From: Sphingobacterium chuzhouense | Lineage (GTDB): Bacteria > Bacteroidota > Bacteroidia > Sphingobacteriales > Sphingobacteriaceae | DNA length: 64,000 nt | Direction: 5' to 3' | Assembly: GCF_014692525.1 (NCBI RefSeq) | Contig: NZ_JACNYL010000002.1 | Coordinates: 806,001-870,000 of the forward strand | Part shown: piece after piece, positions 63,464-64,000 of the stretch | Numbering within the stretch: position 1 is the first letter of the stretch | Layout: the number at the start of each line of letters is the position of its first letter | The notes under the pieces: model-generated | Database searches by the model: none | The model's input: the letters and a program-made list of their open reading frames with translations, nothing else | What the model was told of the DNA's origin: nothing | Made by a program: the position numbers and the translations under genes

Positions 63464-64000
63464 ATGAAAAAGTTATCACTACAATTTTGTTTCTTATTAC
63501 TTATCAGTGCCTTCACTTTTAGCAGTTGTTTGAAAGATAATGATGATGGTCCATGGAATAATCCGCCGGCGGGTGTTATGTATTTCGTAAACGCCTATCC
63601 TGATGCGACGTCGGGTCTATTGTACAGTTTAGACGGCAATGTCATTAGTAACCCTTTAAACGGTAAGCTCATGGTACTGCCATATCAAGAGTTTTCTGGC
63701 GCACAACTATTGCATCCGGGCAACCGTAAATTAACGATAACAAACCATAACGTTGACCAAAGCGTCTTAATAGACACGACATTGACCATTAAAGTTGACA
63801 GTGGATATACCTCTTTTGTATACGGCACGAACGCGCAGCCTAAATTTGCGATGACGCAGGATAAGGTCGTGGAAAATTTAACTGAAAATGAATCCGGTAT
63901 ACGTTTCTTGAACCTGGCACACGGTGTAGACGCTGTAAATTTACTTATCGAAGGCGAAGATGAACCATTGTACAGTAATCGACCTATCGAAACAGGTGCT
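63464..64000 (+). CDS. DUF4397 lipoprotein, N-terminal part
   Basis: The gene begins at ATG 63464 and runs past the window end; 179 codons are visible. Cys22 in FTFSSCLKDNDDGP marks a lipoprotein with an acidic export signal after it. The body reads VMYFVNAYPDATSGLLYSLDG and IRFLNLAHGVDAVNLLIEG, the repeated DUF4397 beta pattern typical of cell-surface lipoproteins of this phylum. Function unknown. It is 159 bases past the EamA gene. Confidence 0.8.
   Translation, partial: MKKLSLQFCFLLLISAFTFSSCLKDNDDGPWNNPPAGVMYFVNAYPDATSGLLYSLDGNVISNPLNGKLMVLPYQEFSGAQLLHPGNRKLTITNHNVDQSVLIDTTLTIKVDSGYTSFVYGTNAQPKFAMTQDKVVENLTENESGIRFLNLAHGVDAVNLLIEGEDEPLYSNRPIETGA

Noticed and set aside
1..64000. tRNA, rRNA, CRISPR array, prophage or complete insertion sequence
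   Set aside because: Reading through the intergenic regions gave no cloverleaf, repeat-spacer series, terminal inverted repeats with a transposase, or phage genes.

Overview
The window is a stretch of chromosome from a member of the Bacteroidota, most likely the family Sphingobacteriaceae (Sphingobacterium, Olivibacter or Pedobacter relatives). The evidence is a SusC/SusD pair with a FecR-type anti-sigma factor and ECF sigma factors of the Bacteroidetes type, a TonB receptor paired with a DUF4249 lipoprotein, a RemB-like outer membrane protein, DUF4783, DUF3467 and DUF4397 proteins, very few Shine-Dalgarno sequences, and promoters that fit the TTTG / TAnnTTTG pattern. Base composition is AT-rich and even throughout, and I see no prophage, integron, CRISPR array, rRNA or tRNA. 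The content is mostly core chromosome with two accessory-looking loci.

Layout. 1-8.7 kb: end of a GatB/YqeY-type gene, a two-gene acyltransferase unit for amino-acid (glycine/ornithine-type) lipids, then a rightward envelope cluster: CBS protein, nadK, uppS, bamA and two ompH/skp genes. 8.7-20.3 kb is the main accessory region. It holds an ECF sigma factor, a secreted metallophosphatase, a decayed PD-(D/E)XK transposase remnant, fecR, susC, susD, a DUF1735/discoidin lipoprotein, an endonuclease/exonuclease/phosphatase-fold lipoprotein, and a second ECF sigma factor facing the other way. 20.5-24.6 kb: thrS-infC-rpmI-rplT and queE. 24.6-33 kb: two Gfo/Idh/MocA oxidoreductases, a DUF819 membrane protein, a thioesterase, a GNAT-nitrilase fusion, DUF3467, an M42 peptidase, lgt and aroQ. 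33-37.5 kb: RemB-like protein, murI, sufE and sufS.

37.6-43.6 kb, rightward: an acyl-ACP desaturase, a MarR regulator, a ferredoxin reductase abutting a 2Fe-2S ferredoxin, a type II NADH dehydrogenase, and a PolX protein whose polymerase active site looks damaged while its PHP site is intact. 43.7-53.7 kb: M48 protease, plsY, nadC, DUF4783, gpmI, a lipoprotein, apt, a ComEA-like helix-hairpin-helix protein, an HlyD-type adaptor with a TolC-type channel but no pump, and a polysaccharide deacetylase. 53.7-64 kb: DUF4249 plus TonB receptor, an esterase, an unknown lipoprotein, a large FAD/Fe-S oxidoreductase, an Lrp regulator with an EamA exporter, and the start of a DUF4397 lipoprotein.

How the genes fit together. 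The desaturase, reductase and ferredoxin can form a complete electron path for unsaturated fatty acid synthesis, with the MarR protein as probable regulator. It reads from a region carrying a perfect 11-bp inverted repeat. The SusCD locus has the parts for trans-envelope signalling (STN domain on SusC, FecR, ECF sigma), but its only enzymes are a phosphodiesterase-type hydrolase and possibly the nearby phosphatase, with no glycoside hydrolase. I did not find a clearly undescribed system. The best leads are the desaturase module with its candidate operator, the degenerate PolX, the SusCD locus without a glycosidase, and two structured non-coding stretches (9385-9525 and 61366-61518).
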